From Paraburkholderia saeva (GTDB lineage Bacteria > Pseudomonadota > Gammaproteobacteria > Burkholderiales > Burkholderiaceae): 64,000 nt of DNA. The notes under the pieces were generated by a model, which saw only the letters and a program-made list of their open reading frames with translations, did not search any database and was not told the origin of the DNA. How positions within the stretch are numbered: position 1 is the first letter of the stretch; each line of letters begins with the position of its first letter. Of this stretch, positions 26,047 to 32,895 are shown piece by piece. The position numbers were made by a program, and so were the translations under genes. The DNA is taken from the NCBI RefSeq assembly GCF_907164555.1, contig NZ_CAJQZC010000008.1, positions 1-64,000 on the forward strand, given 5' to 3'.

Positions 26047-26082
26047 GACCCGACTCTGGTCAGGTGCGAATCGACCCGACTC
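26047..26082. promoter_or_regulatory. Direct repeat upstream of the efflux gene
   Basis: GACCCGACTC occurs at 26047-26056 and again at 26073-26082, 26 bp apart, 42 bp before the efflux start codon (minus strand). Tandem direct repeats are usual for AraC-family sites, so this is a candidate site for the AraC-GyrI protein. Confidence 0.35.
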
Positions 26083-26123
26083 GAAGTTTAGTACGGGATC
26101 TGACGCGTGGCAGTAACAGACGT

Positions 26124-26795
26124 TTAGCCGGGCAACGCATAGGGGCCGCCGCGCTCCAGCGCGCGCTGATACGCGGGCCGCGCGTGAATGCGCTGCACGA
26201 AATCGACGATGTGCCGGAAATCCGCATTGCGTCCGCCTCGTGCGACGGCGGCTTCGAGCGGAAAGCTCATCTGGATATCGGCGGCGCTGAACTCGCTGCC
26301 TGCAAACCAGCCGGTGGTGCGCAATTCTTCGTCGATATACGTGAAATGCCGTGCCAGTTGCGGATCGACGAAACTGCTTTGCAGCGTCCCCGCGATTTTC
26401 CTTGCGACCGGTTTGGCAAAGAACGGCATCGGTGCGGATGCAATGCGGGACGCGATGAGCTTGAGCAGCAGCGGCGGCATCGCCGAGCCTTCCGCGTAAT
26501 GCAGCCAGTAGGTGTAACGCAGGTGTTCCGGTGTGCCCACGGGCGGAACCAGACGACCGTTTCCATATTGAGCGGTCAGGTATTCGATGATGGCGCCAGA
26601 TTCGGCAATGGTGAGGCCGTCGTCGGTAACGACGGGTGACTTGCCGAGCGGATGTACGGCGCGCAGTTCCGGCGGTGCGAGCATCGTCTTTGGGTCGCGC
26701 TGGTAGCGCTTGATCTCGTATGGCACGCCAAGTTCTTCAAGCAGCCATAGCACACGCTGCGAGCGTGAGTTGTTCAGGTGATGGACAGTCAGCAT
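26124..26795 (-). CDS. Glutathione S-transferase family protein
   Basis: A 223-residue GST of the bacterial beta/theta-like group. N-terminal HHLNNSRSQRVLWLLEEL, GKSPVV with the cis-Pro, and LTIAESGAIIEYL glutathione contact; C-terminal GSEFSAADIQMSFPL. Length and order are normal. The ribosome-binding site is weak. It sits between the efflux gene and the end of the anthranilate operon with no clear partner. Substrate unknown. Confidence 0.85.
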   Translation of the reverse strand: MLTVHHLNNSRSQRVLWLLEELGVPYEIKRYQRDPKTMLAPPELRAVHPLGKSPVVTDDGLTIAESGAIIEYLTAQYGNGRLVPPVGTPEHLRYTYWLHYAEGSAMPPLLLKLIASRIASAPMPFFAKPVARKIAGTLQSSFVDPQLARHFTYIDEELRTTGWFAGSEFSAADIQMSFPLEAAVARGGRNADFRHIVDFVQRIHARPAYQRALERGGPYALPG

Positions 26796-26957
26796 GGGCA
26801 GGTCGTATGTGTGGCCGCGGAGGTCACATCATAAGGGCGTCCGCTGGAGATGGGGCTCTACTTGCCGCCATCTCGTTGCTGCAATGCAGCGGGCCACCCT
26901 GACCCTGCTTAAGCGTCACTGCCCTTCAAATGCTGCAAACGATTCTGTCGTGATGAG

Positions 26958-28598
26958 CTACATCGCACGCAACGCGAACCGTTTGAGCTTGCCTGTTTCA
27001 GTGCGCGGCAAGGCTTCGATGAACGTGATCACGCGCGGGTATTTGTATGGCGCAATCGTATTTTTTACGAACTCCTGGAGTTGTGCGCCCAGTTTGTCGC
27101 TGGGCGCAAAGTTGGGGCGCAGCACGACGAACGCCTTGACGATCTGGCCGCGCGTTTCGTCCGGCGCGCCCACCACGCCACATTCCGCCACCGCCTCATG
27201 CTGCATCAGCGCGCTCTCGACTTCTGGACCGGAGATGTTGTAGCCCGCGGATACGATCATGTCGTCGGCGCGTGCCTGGTAGAAGATGTAGCCGTCTTCG
27301 TCCTGATACACCGAATCGCCGGGCAGGTTCCAGCCGTCCCGCACGAAGTTCAGTTGACGCCTGTCCGCAAGATAGCGGCAACCGGTCGGGCCGCGCACTG
27401 CGAGCTTGCCGATCGTGCCGCGCGGTACAGGCTGCATCGCTTCGTCGACAACCTGCACGACGTACCCCGGCACCGCGCGGCCGATTGCGTTGGGGCGCAC
27501 ATTATCCGCCGCCGCGGAAACGAAGATATGGATCAGCTCCGTACCGCCGATGCCGTCGATCATCTCGATGCCGCTCGCGTCGCGCCACAGCGCGCGCGTC
27601 GAATCGGGCAACGCCTCGCCAGCGGACACGCATTTGCGCAGGCTCGATACATCGAAGCGCGGCAGCAGCGGCGCCATCTGGCGATAGAACGTGGGCGCGG
27701 TGAACATGATCGTCGCGCGAAAGCGCTCGACGGTCTGCAGCAACGTCTCCGGCGTGAGCCGTTCGATCAGCACTGTCGATGCGCCGGCGCGCAGCGGAAA
27801 ACACAGCATGCCGCCGAGGCCAAATGTGAACGCGAGCGGCGGTGTGCCGCAAAACACGTCGCCGGATGCTGGCTTGAGTATGTGACGTGGAAACAGATCG
27901 CACATCGCGAGCACGTCGCGGTGAAAATGCATGCAGCCTTTGGGCGCGCCCGTGGTGCCGCTCGTGAATGCGATCAGGCAGACATCGTCGCTGGCTGTAT
28001 CGCATGCGGCAAACGTATCCGGTTTATTGACGGCGAGCGTTTCGAGCGACTCCGGCGAATCGTCGTGAAAGACCCGCATTTGCCCGAGGTCCGGACAATG
28101 GTATTCATCGCTGCTGTCCGCGCAGCGCTTCAGTTCGTCGAAAAGACGTGCGTCGCATAGTGCCGCGCCGATCTTTGCCTTGTCGATGATCTGCCGGAGT
28201 TCCTTTGCGCGCAGCAGCGGCATGGTCGGTACCACGACGAGGCCGGCCTTGAGCGCCGCAAGAAACGCGACCGCCATCTGCAATGTATTCGGGCCGCGCA
28301 ACAACAGGCGATTGCCGGGCCGCAGGCCCATGTCTTCGACAAGCACGTGAGCGCTGCGATTGACCATCGCCAGCAACTCGCCGTAAGTGGTCGCGTGTGC
28401 GCGACCGTCCACTTCAGACCAGATCGCGGGACGGTCCCGATATCCCGCTTCCACGCTGCGATCCAGCAGTTCGGTTGCACAGTTAAAGCGTGCGGGATAC
28501 GCCCCGTCCGGGTTGTCCAGCAGAAACACCGGCCATTGATCCTGCGGCGGCAGATTGTCGCGCGCGAAGGTATCGACGTGTGCTGACGGTTCCATCAA
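26958..28598 (-). CDS. abmG: 2-aminobenzoate-CoA ligase (AMP-dependent synthetase)
   Basis: A 546-residue ANL-superfamily acyl-CoA synthetase close to benzoate- and 2-aminobenzoate-CoA ligases. The P-loop is AFTSGTTGAPKGCMHFH, the A5 region GGTELIHIF, and the C-terminal catalytic Lys lies in PRTETGKLKRFALR. It would activate anthranilate to 2-aminobenzoyl-CoA with ATP and CoA. It is the last gene of an eight-gene minus-strand operon whose first gene encodes 2-aminobenzoyl-CoA monooxygenase/reductase, which fixes the substrate call better than the sequence alone. GGGAG precedes the ATG. Confidence 0.87.
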   Translation of the reverse strand: MMEPSAHVDTFARDNLPPQDQWPVFLLDNPDGAYPARFNCATELLDRSVEAGYRDRPAIWSEVDGRAHATTYGELLAMVNRSAHVLVEDMGLRPGNRLLLRGPNTLQMAVAFLAALKAGLVVVPTMPLLRAKELRQIIDKAKIGAALCDARLFDELKRCADSSDEYHCPDLGQMRVFHDDSPESLETLAVNKPDTFAACDTASDDVCLIAFTSGTTGAPKGCMHFHRDVLAMCDLFPRHILKPASGDVFCGTPPLAFTFGLGGMLCFPLRAGASTVLIERLTPETLLQTVERFRATIMFTAPTFYRQMAPLLPRFDVSSLRKCVSAGEALPDSTRALWRDASGIEMIDGIGGTELIHIFVSAAADNVRPNAIGRAVPGYVVQVVDEAMQPVPRGTIGKLAVRGPTGCRYLADRRQLNFVRDGWNLPGDSVYQDEDGYIFYQARADDMIVSAGYNISGPEVESALMQHEAVAECGVVGAPDETRGQIVKAFVVLRPNFAPSDKLGAQLQEFVKNTIAPYKYPRVITFIEALPRTETGKLKRFALRAM

Positions 28599-28622
28599 GG
28601 TCTCCCGGAGCGAGTGATGTGT

Positions 28623-29027
28623 TTAGCGGGCTTCGTGAGGAATCACTGCGGTCGCTTCGATTTCAACCTTTGCTTCGTCTTCGATGAGCGCGACCACCTG
28701 AACCGCGCTCATTGCGATGTCGTAGTCGCCGATCAGTTCCCGAAACGCGCCACCGATTTCCTTGAGCGAAGCGAGATACTCGCGCTTGTCGGTGACGTAC
28801 CACGTCAGGCGCACCAGGTGCTCCGGTTTGCCGTTTGCCTCGCGCAGCACCGCGATGATGTTGCGCAGCGCCTGGATCGCCTGCGCGGCGAATTCCGTGC
28901 TCTGGAATTTCGCGGATTCATCCCAGCCGATCTGTCCGGCGATGAAGACCTGCGTGCCGCTCGCGGCGACGCCATTTGCGTAGCCGCGCGGCTTGACCCA
29001 ACCGGCGGGAAGCAGAGATTTTTTCAT
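28623..29027 (-). CDS. RidA family enamine/imine deaminase-like protein
   Basis: A 134-residue RidA/YjgF/UK114 protein: PRGYANGVAASGTQVFIAGQIG at the start (in part: GTQVFIAGQIGWDE), FAAQAIQALRNI, VRLTWYVTD, and a C-terminal VEIEATAVI strand. RidA proteins hydrolyse reactive enamines or imines to ketones and ammonia. Its ATG overlaps the thioesterase stop by 4 bp, so the genes are coupled. In this operon it may deaminate the 2-amino-ene intermediate made from anthranilyl-CoA; that role is inferred. Confidence 0.87.
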   Translation of the reverse strand: MKKSLLPAGWVKPRGYANGVAASGTQVFIAGQIGWDESAKFQSTEFAAQAIQALRNIIAVLREANGKPEHLVRLTWYVTDKREYLASLKEIGGAFRELIGDYDIAMSAVQVVALIEDEAKVEIEATAVIPHEAR

Positions 29028-29467
29028 GAGCGAAGCTCCTGCGTGGATGGGCAATGCGGGGCGAATGCGGCCAGCGCGGCGGCGATGTCGTCGGGAATAT
29101 CGATCGACGCGCCCGATTCGAGCGACGTCGTGACCAGCACCTGATGCGCGCGAAAACGCACTTCGTCGCCACAACGGCCGACGATATCGATCCGGATGGA
29201 ACGCCGGCCTTTGGCCGCGAGCGAAAGCGAGAGCGTGACCGTCTCGCCCATCCTGCTTGGACGCGAAAATTCGCAGTCGAGCTTGACGATGGGCAGGCCG
29301 ACGCGCCGCGTTTCGATCATGTGCGCGTAGTTGATGGCGAGGCGCTCGGTGAACCAGTCTTCGACGAGCGCGTTCGTCATCACCAGATACTGCGGGAAAT
29401 AGACAATGCCAGCCGGGTCGCAATGCGCGAAGCGGATGCGCACGGGCAATTCGAATGACGCGCTCAT
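29024..29467 (-). CDS. 4-hydroxybenzoyl-CoA thioesterase-like (hotdog) protein
   Basis: A 147-residue hotdog-fold thioesterase. The N-terminal motif FAHCDPAGIVYFPQY contains the catalytic Asp (about 17) of the 4HBT family. It would hydrolyse a CoA thioester of the pathway, or release CoA from dead-end aryl-CoA. Its start overlaps the acyl-CoA dehydrogenase stop by 4 bp (ATGA) and its stop overlaps the RidA start by 4 bp, so it is translationally coupled on both sides. Confidence 0.87.
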   Translation of the reverse strand: MSASFELPVRIRFAHCDPAGIVYFPQYLVMTNALVEDWFTERLAINYAHMIETRRVGLPIVKLDCEFSRPSRMGETVTLSLSLAAKGRRSIRIDIVGRCGDEVRFRAHQVLVTTSLESGASIDIPDDIAAALAAFAPHCPSTQELRS

Positions 29468-30675
29468 GGCTTCGGTTCTCCGCCTGCGTGTTGCGCAGCG
29501 TGCGCCTTGAGCACATCGCGCCCGACAATCAGCTGCTGCACTTCAGTGGCGCCTTCGTAAATCCGCAGCGCGCGAATCTCGCGATACAGCATTTCGACGG
29601 CCACGCCGCTTTGCACGCCCATGCCGCCCCACAACTGCACGGCCGCGTCGATCACCTGCTGCGCGCCTTCGCTGGCATGCCATTTCGCCATGGCCGCTTC
29701 GCGCGTGACGCTTTCGCCCTGATCGCGCAGCCACGCTGCGCGATAGACAAGCAACGCGCTGCTGTCGATGGTCAAGGCCATCTGTGCGAGCTTTGCCTGC
29801 GTCAACTGGAAGTCGCCAAGCGTCTGGCCGAACATTTTGCGCGATGCCGCGCGCTCGAGGCCCGCTTCCATCGCATGACGCGCGAAGCCAAGCGAAGCCG
29901 CGGCGACCGACGTGCGAAAGATGTCGAGCGTGCGCATCGCGATCCTGAAGCCTTCGCCAGGCGTGCCGAGCATCTGGCCGCGCGGCACGCGCGCGCCTGT
30001 AAAGCGAAGACGTGCAAGCGGATGCGGCGCGATTACGTCGATGCGTTCGGCGATTTCCAGACCCGGCGTATCGGCGTCGACGACAAATGCGCTGATGCCG
30101 CGTGCCCCAGGCGCTTCGCCAGTTCGCGCAAAGACAACGTAGAAGTCGGCGATACCGCCGTTGGAAATCCACGTCTTTTCGCCATCCAGTACGTACGCGT
30201 CGCCGTCGATGCGCGCCGAAAGGGCCATCGCCGCGACGTCCGATCCTGCTTCGGGTTCGGAGAGCGCGAACGCGGCAATGGCTGCGCCGCTGGCCACGCG
30301 AGGCAGATAGCGTTGCTTCTGCTCATGCGTGCCTGCGAGAGAAATCGCGCCGGAGCCAAGGCCTTGCATCGCAAGCGCGAAGTCGGCAAGGCCGGAATGT
30401 CTGGCGAGCGTTTCGCGCAGCAGGCACACGGCGCGCGTATCGATCGTGTCGCCATGACCACCGTATGCGACGCCGCCGACGCCGTATTTCAGCCAGCCCG
30501 CTTCGCCGAACGCGCGGACAAGGTGGCGACACGTCGCGTCGACGTCATCGTGCTGTTCATCGCGAAGATGTGCGCGGGACCAGGCCTCGATGCCGGCTGC
30601 GAGTTCACGGTGCCGGTCTTCGAAGAACGGCCACGCGAGCGCGCTGTGCATATCCGGTTTAGCGAATGCGTTCAA
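29464..30675 (-). CDS. Acyl-CoA dehydrogenase
   Basis: A 403-residue flavin acyl-CoA dehydrogenase: N-terminal helical domain, FALSEPEAGSDVAAM with the FAD/substrate loop, KTWISNGGIADFYVV, and the C-terminal RIYEGATEVQQL with the usual catalytic-Glu position. The best start is TTG at 30675: GGAG lies six bases upstream and the upstream gene's TGA ends one base before it. ATG at 30651 has no such site. It likely oxidises an alicyclic CoA ester after the monooxygenase/reductase step. Start codon use is unusual for this window. Confidence 0.85.
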   Translation of the reverse strand: MNAFAKPDMHSALAWPFFEDRHRELAAGIEAWSRAHLRDEQHDDVDATCRHLVRAFGEAGWLKYGVGGVAYGGHGDTIDTRAVCLLRETLARHSGLADFALAMQGLGSGAISLAGTHEQKQRYLPRVASGAAIAAFALSEPEAGSDVAAMALSARIDGDAYVLDGEKTWISNGGIADFYVVFARTGEAPGARGISAFVVDADTPGLEIAERIDVIAPHPLARLRFTGARVPRGQMLGTPGEGFRIAMRTLDIFRTSVAAASLGFARHAMEAGLERAASRKMFGQTLGDFQLTQAKLAQMALTIDSSALLVYRAAWLRDQGESVTREAAMAKWHASEGAQQVIDAAVQLWGGMGVQSGVAVEMLYREIRALRIYEGATEVQQLIVGRDVLKAHAAQHAGGEPKP

Positions 30676-30676
30676 C

Positions 30677-31528
30677 TCAGTCTCCCTCGAACACGGGACG
30701 CGACTTCGCGGCAAACGCGCGATACGCACGGTCGAAGTCGCGGGTGCTCATGCAGATCGCCTGCGCCTGCGCTTCGGATTCGATCGCTTCGTCGACGTTC
30801 ATGCTCCATTCCTGATGCAGCATCTTCTTTGTGATGCCGTGTGCGAACGTGGGACCGGCGACGAGTTCGGCCGCAAGTTTTGCGGCTTCATCGAGGAGTG
30901 CAGCGGGTTCGCACAGGCGGTTGTAGAAGCCCCATGCGAGGCCTTCATCGCCGCTCGCCGAACGGCCTGTGAGCAGCAGCTCGGTAGCCCGCCCCTGGCC
31001 GATGATGCGCGGCAGGATCGAGCACGCACCCATGTCGCAGCCCGCAAGACCGACCCGCGAAAACAGGAATGCGAGCTTGCTGCGTGCCGTGCCCAGCCGG
31101 AGATCGGACGCCATCGCGAGAATCGCGCCTGCGCCTGCACACACGCCGTCGACTGCTGCGATGACCGGTTGCGGACAATGACGGATCGCTTTCACGAGAT
31201 CGCCTGTCATGCGCGTGAACATCAGCAGTTCCGGCATGGGCAGGTCGATCAATGGACCGATGATCTCGTGCACATCGCCGCCCGAACAGAAGTTTTCGCC
31301 CGCGCCGTGAATTACGACAGCCTTCACGTCCGTTGCATACGCCAGTTGGCGAAAGAGGTCGCGCAGCTCCGCGTACGATTCGAACGTCAGCGGGTTCTTG
31401 CGCTCGGGGCGGTTCAACGTGACCGTTGCCACACCGGCGCTGACCGTCCATCCGAAATGCCGCGCTTCGTAGTTCGCGAGCGTCACGCGATTGCCCGCGA
31501 GGAGCGCATCGGCGTTGTGTTGTGTCAT
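30677..31528 (-). CDS. Enoyl-CoA hydratase/isomerase family protein
   Basis: A 283-residue crotonase-fold protein with the oxyanion-hole segments GENFCSGGDVHEI and AAVDGVCAGAGAILAM. The position of the first catalytic Glu of true hydratases appears replaced (FLFSRVGLAGCDMGA), while the second (GRATELLLTG) is kept. It may therefore catalyse hydration, isomerisation or ring cleavage by a variant mechanism. GGGAG precedes the ATG. It lies between the MarR gene and the acyl-CoA dehydrogenase of the operon. Confidence 0.85.
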   Translation of the reverse strand: MTQHNADALLAGNRVTLANYEARHFGWTVSAGVATVTLNRPERKNPLTFESYAELRDLFRQLAYATDVKAVVIHGAGENFCSGGDVHEIIGPLIDLPMPELLMFTRMTGDLVKAIRHCPQPVIAAVDGVCAGAGAILAMASDLRLGTARSKLAFLFSRVGLAGCDMGACSILPRIIGQGRATELLLTGRSASGDEGLAWGFYNRLCEPAALLDEAAKLAAELVAGPTFAHGITKKMLHQEWSMNVDEAIESEAQAQAICMSTRDFDRAYRAFAAKSRPVFEGD

Positions 31529-31555
31529 GAACGTCTCCCTTCCATCCTGTCCGTA

Positions 31556-32113
31556 TCAGTTGCCGAGGTTGTCGAGCAAATGCTGCTTGAGCTTGCCGAG
31601 ACGCCCATGCACCCGCGATTTCTCGTCGAGATCGAGGCCGCCGAACATTTCGACGACCCACTGTTCGTGCGCGATCGCCATCTTGTCGAAGGACCTGCGG
31701 CCTTCAGCCGTGAGCTTCACGCTGATCGAACGGCGGTCGTTCGGATCGACATCGCGCACGACCAGGCCTTCTTGTTCCAGTTGATCGGTAATGCCTGTGA
31801 CATTGCCACCCGTTACCATCATGCGACGCGACAGCTCGGTCATCTTCAGTCCGTCGGGATGACGTTCAAGTTGAGCCATCAGGTCGAAGCGTGGCAACGT
31901 CGTGTCGAATTCGGCGCGCAGACGTTTGCGCAATTCCGCCTGCACCAGGTTCGTCGTGGTCAACATGCGCAGCCAGAGGCGCAGCCCCATGTGACTGTCC
32001 GCGCCTGTGCTCATCTCAAGATCGACGACGTTCCCGGCCGGCTTGGCGACGCCTTTGCGCGTTGTCTTTGTTTCAGCAACAGCGGTTTTTTTCATTTTTG
32101 CGGTGGGGCTCAT
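31556..32113 (-). CDS. MarR family regulator of the anthranilate operon
   Basis: A 185-residue MarR-type regulator with a Lys/Thr-rich N-terminal tail of about 35 residues. The winged HTH is in residues about 70-130 (LERHPDGLKMTELSRRMMVTGGNVTGITD; DPNDRRSISVKLTAEGR, quoted as separate parts). Its ATG overlaps the SDR stop by 4 bp, and GGAG lies upstream. MarR proteins in aryl-CoA operons usually release DNA on binding the aryl-CoA, and this one is embedded within the operon it probably represses. A candidate site is at 35304-35322. Confidence 0.87.
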   Translation of the reverse strand: MSPTAKMKKTAVAETKTTRKGVAKPAGNVVDLEMSTGADSHMGLRLWLRMLTTTNLVQAELRKRLRAEFDTTLPRFDLMAQLERHPDGLKMTELSRRMMVTGGNVTGITDQLEQEGLVVRDVDPNDRRSISVKLTAEGRRSFDKMAIAHEQWVVEMFGGLDLDEKSRVHGRLGKLKQHLLDNLGN

Positions 32114-32895
32114 TCTATTTCTCCGCCTGATACCGAGATCGACTGTCCGTTGATCGCATCGGAGCCGGCGCTGCATAGCCAGAGCACGCTGTTGGCGACT
32201 TCTTCCGGTGCCACAAAGCGGCGTTGCGGGTTCTGGCGCAGCAGCGCTTCGCGCGCCTGCTGCTCGCTGCGAGAAGTGGTCGCGGTGATCTGGTCCAGCG
32301 ATGCGCGCAGCAGTTCTGTTTCCGTATAGCCGGGACACACTGCGTTCACCGTGATGCCTTGCGTCGCGACCTCACGCGCGAGCGACCGTGTGAGTCCGAT
32401 CACCCCGTGCTTCGCCGCGCAATACGCCGCGACGTACGCATAGCCCGTTTGCCCCGCCGTGCTCGCGACGTTGACGATGCGGCCCGCGTTGCGTTCGAGC
32501 ATCTCGGGCAACACCGCGCGCGTGCACAGAAAAACGCCGGTGAGGTTCACGTCGAGCATGCGCTGCCAGAGGGCGATGTCGGTGCGCGCGAACGGCGCGG
32601 CCTGCGCCTGCCCCGCGTTGTTGATGAGCACGTCGACGGCGCCGAGGCGTGCAGTAGCTTCGGCAAATGCCGCCGTGACCGCGGATTCCTGCGTAACGTC
32701 TAGGCTAATAACATTCACTTCGCCTGAACCGCTCAACGCTGCGCGTTGCGCTTCGAGTCTTGCCGTGTCGCGACCCATCAACGTGACGCGTGCGCCCGCG
32801 CGCACGAGCGCGGCGGCGGTGACCGCGCCGATACCGCTGCCGCCGCCTGTGACGACCGCGTGCCGTCCTTCAACGCCTGGCCATTTTTGGCTCAC
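32110..32895 (-). CDS. SDR family oxidoreductase of the anthranilate operon
   Basis: A 261-residue classical SDR: TGGGSGIG near residue 16, NNAG, and YCAAK active site with Ser in VASTAG. It would oxidise or reduce a hydroxy/oxo alicyclic CoA intermediate, a beta-oxidation-like step. Its start overlaps the stop of the monooxygenase/reductase by 4 bp and its stop overlaps the MarR start by 4 bp. The exact step is inferred. Confidence 0.87.
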   Translation of the reverse strand: MSQKWPGVEGRHAVVTGGGSGIGAVTAAALVRAGARVTLMGRDTARLEAQRAALSGSGEVNVISLDVTQESAVTAAFAEATARLGAVDVLINNAGQAQAAPFARTDIALWQRMLDVNLTGVFLCTRAVLPEMLERNAGRIVNVASTAGQTGYAYVAAYCAAKHGVIGLTRSLAREVATQGITVNAVCPGYTETELLRASLDQITATTSRSEQQAREALLRQNPQRRFVAPEEVANSVLWLCSAGSDAINGQSISVSGGEIE

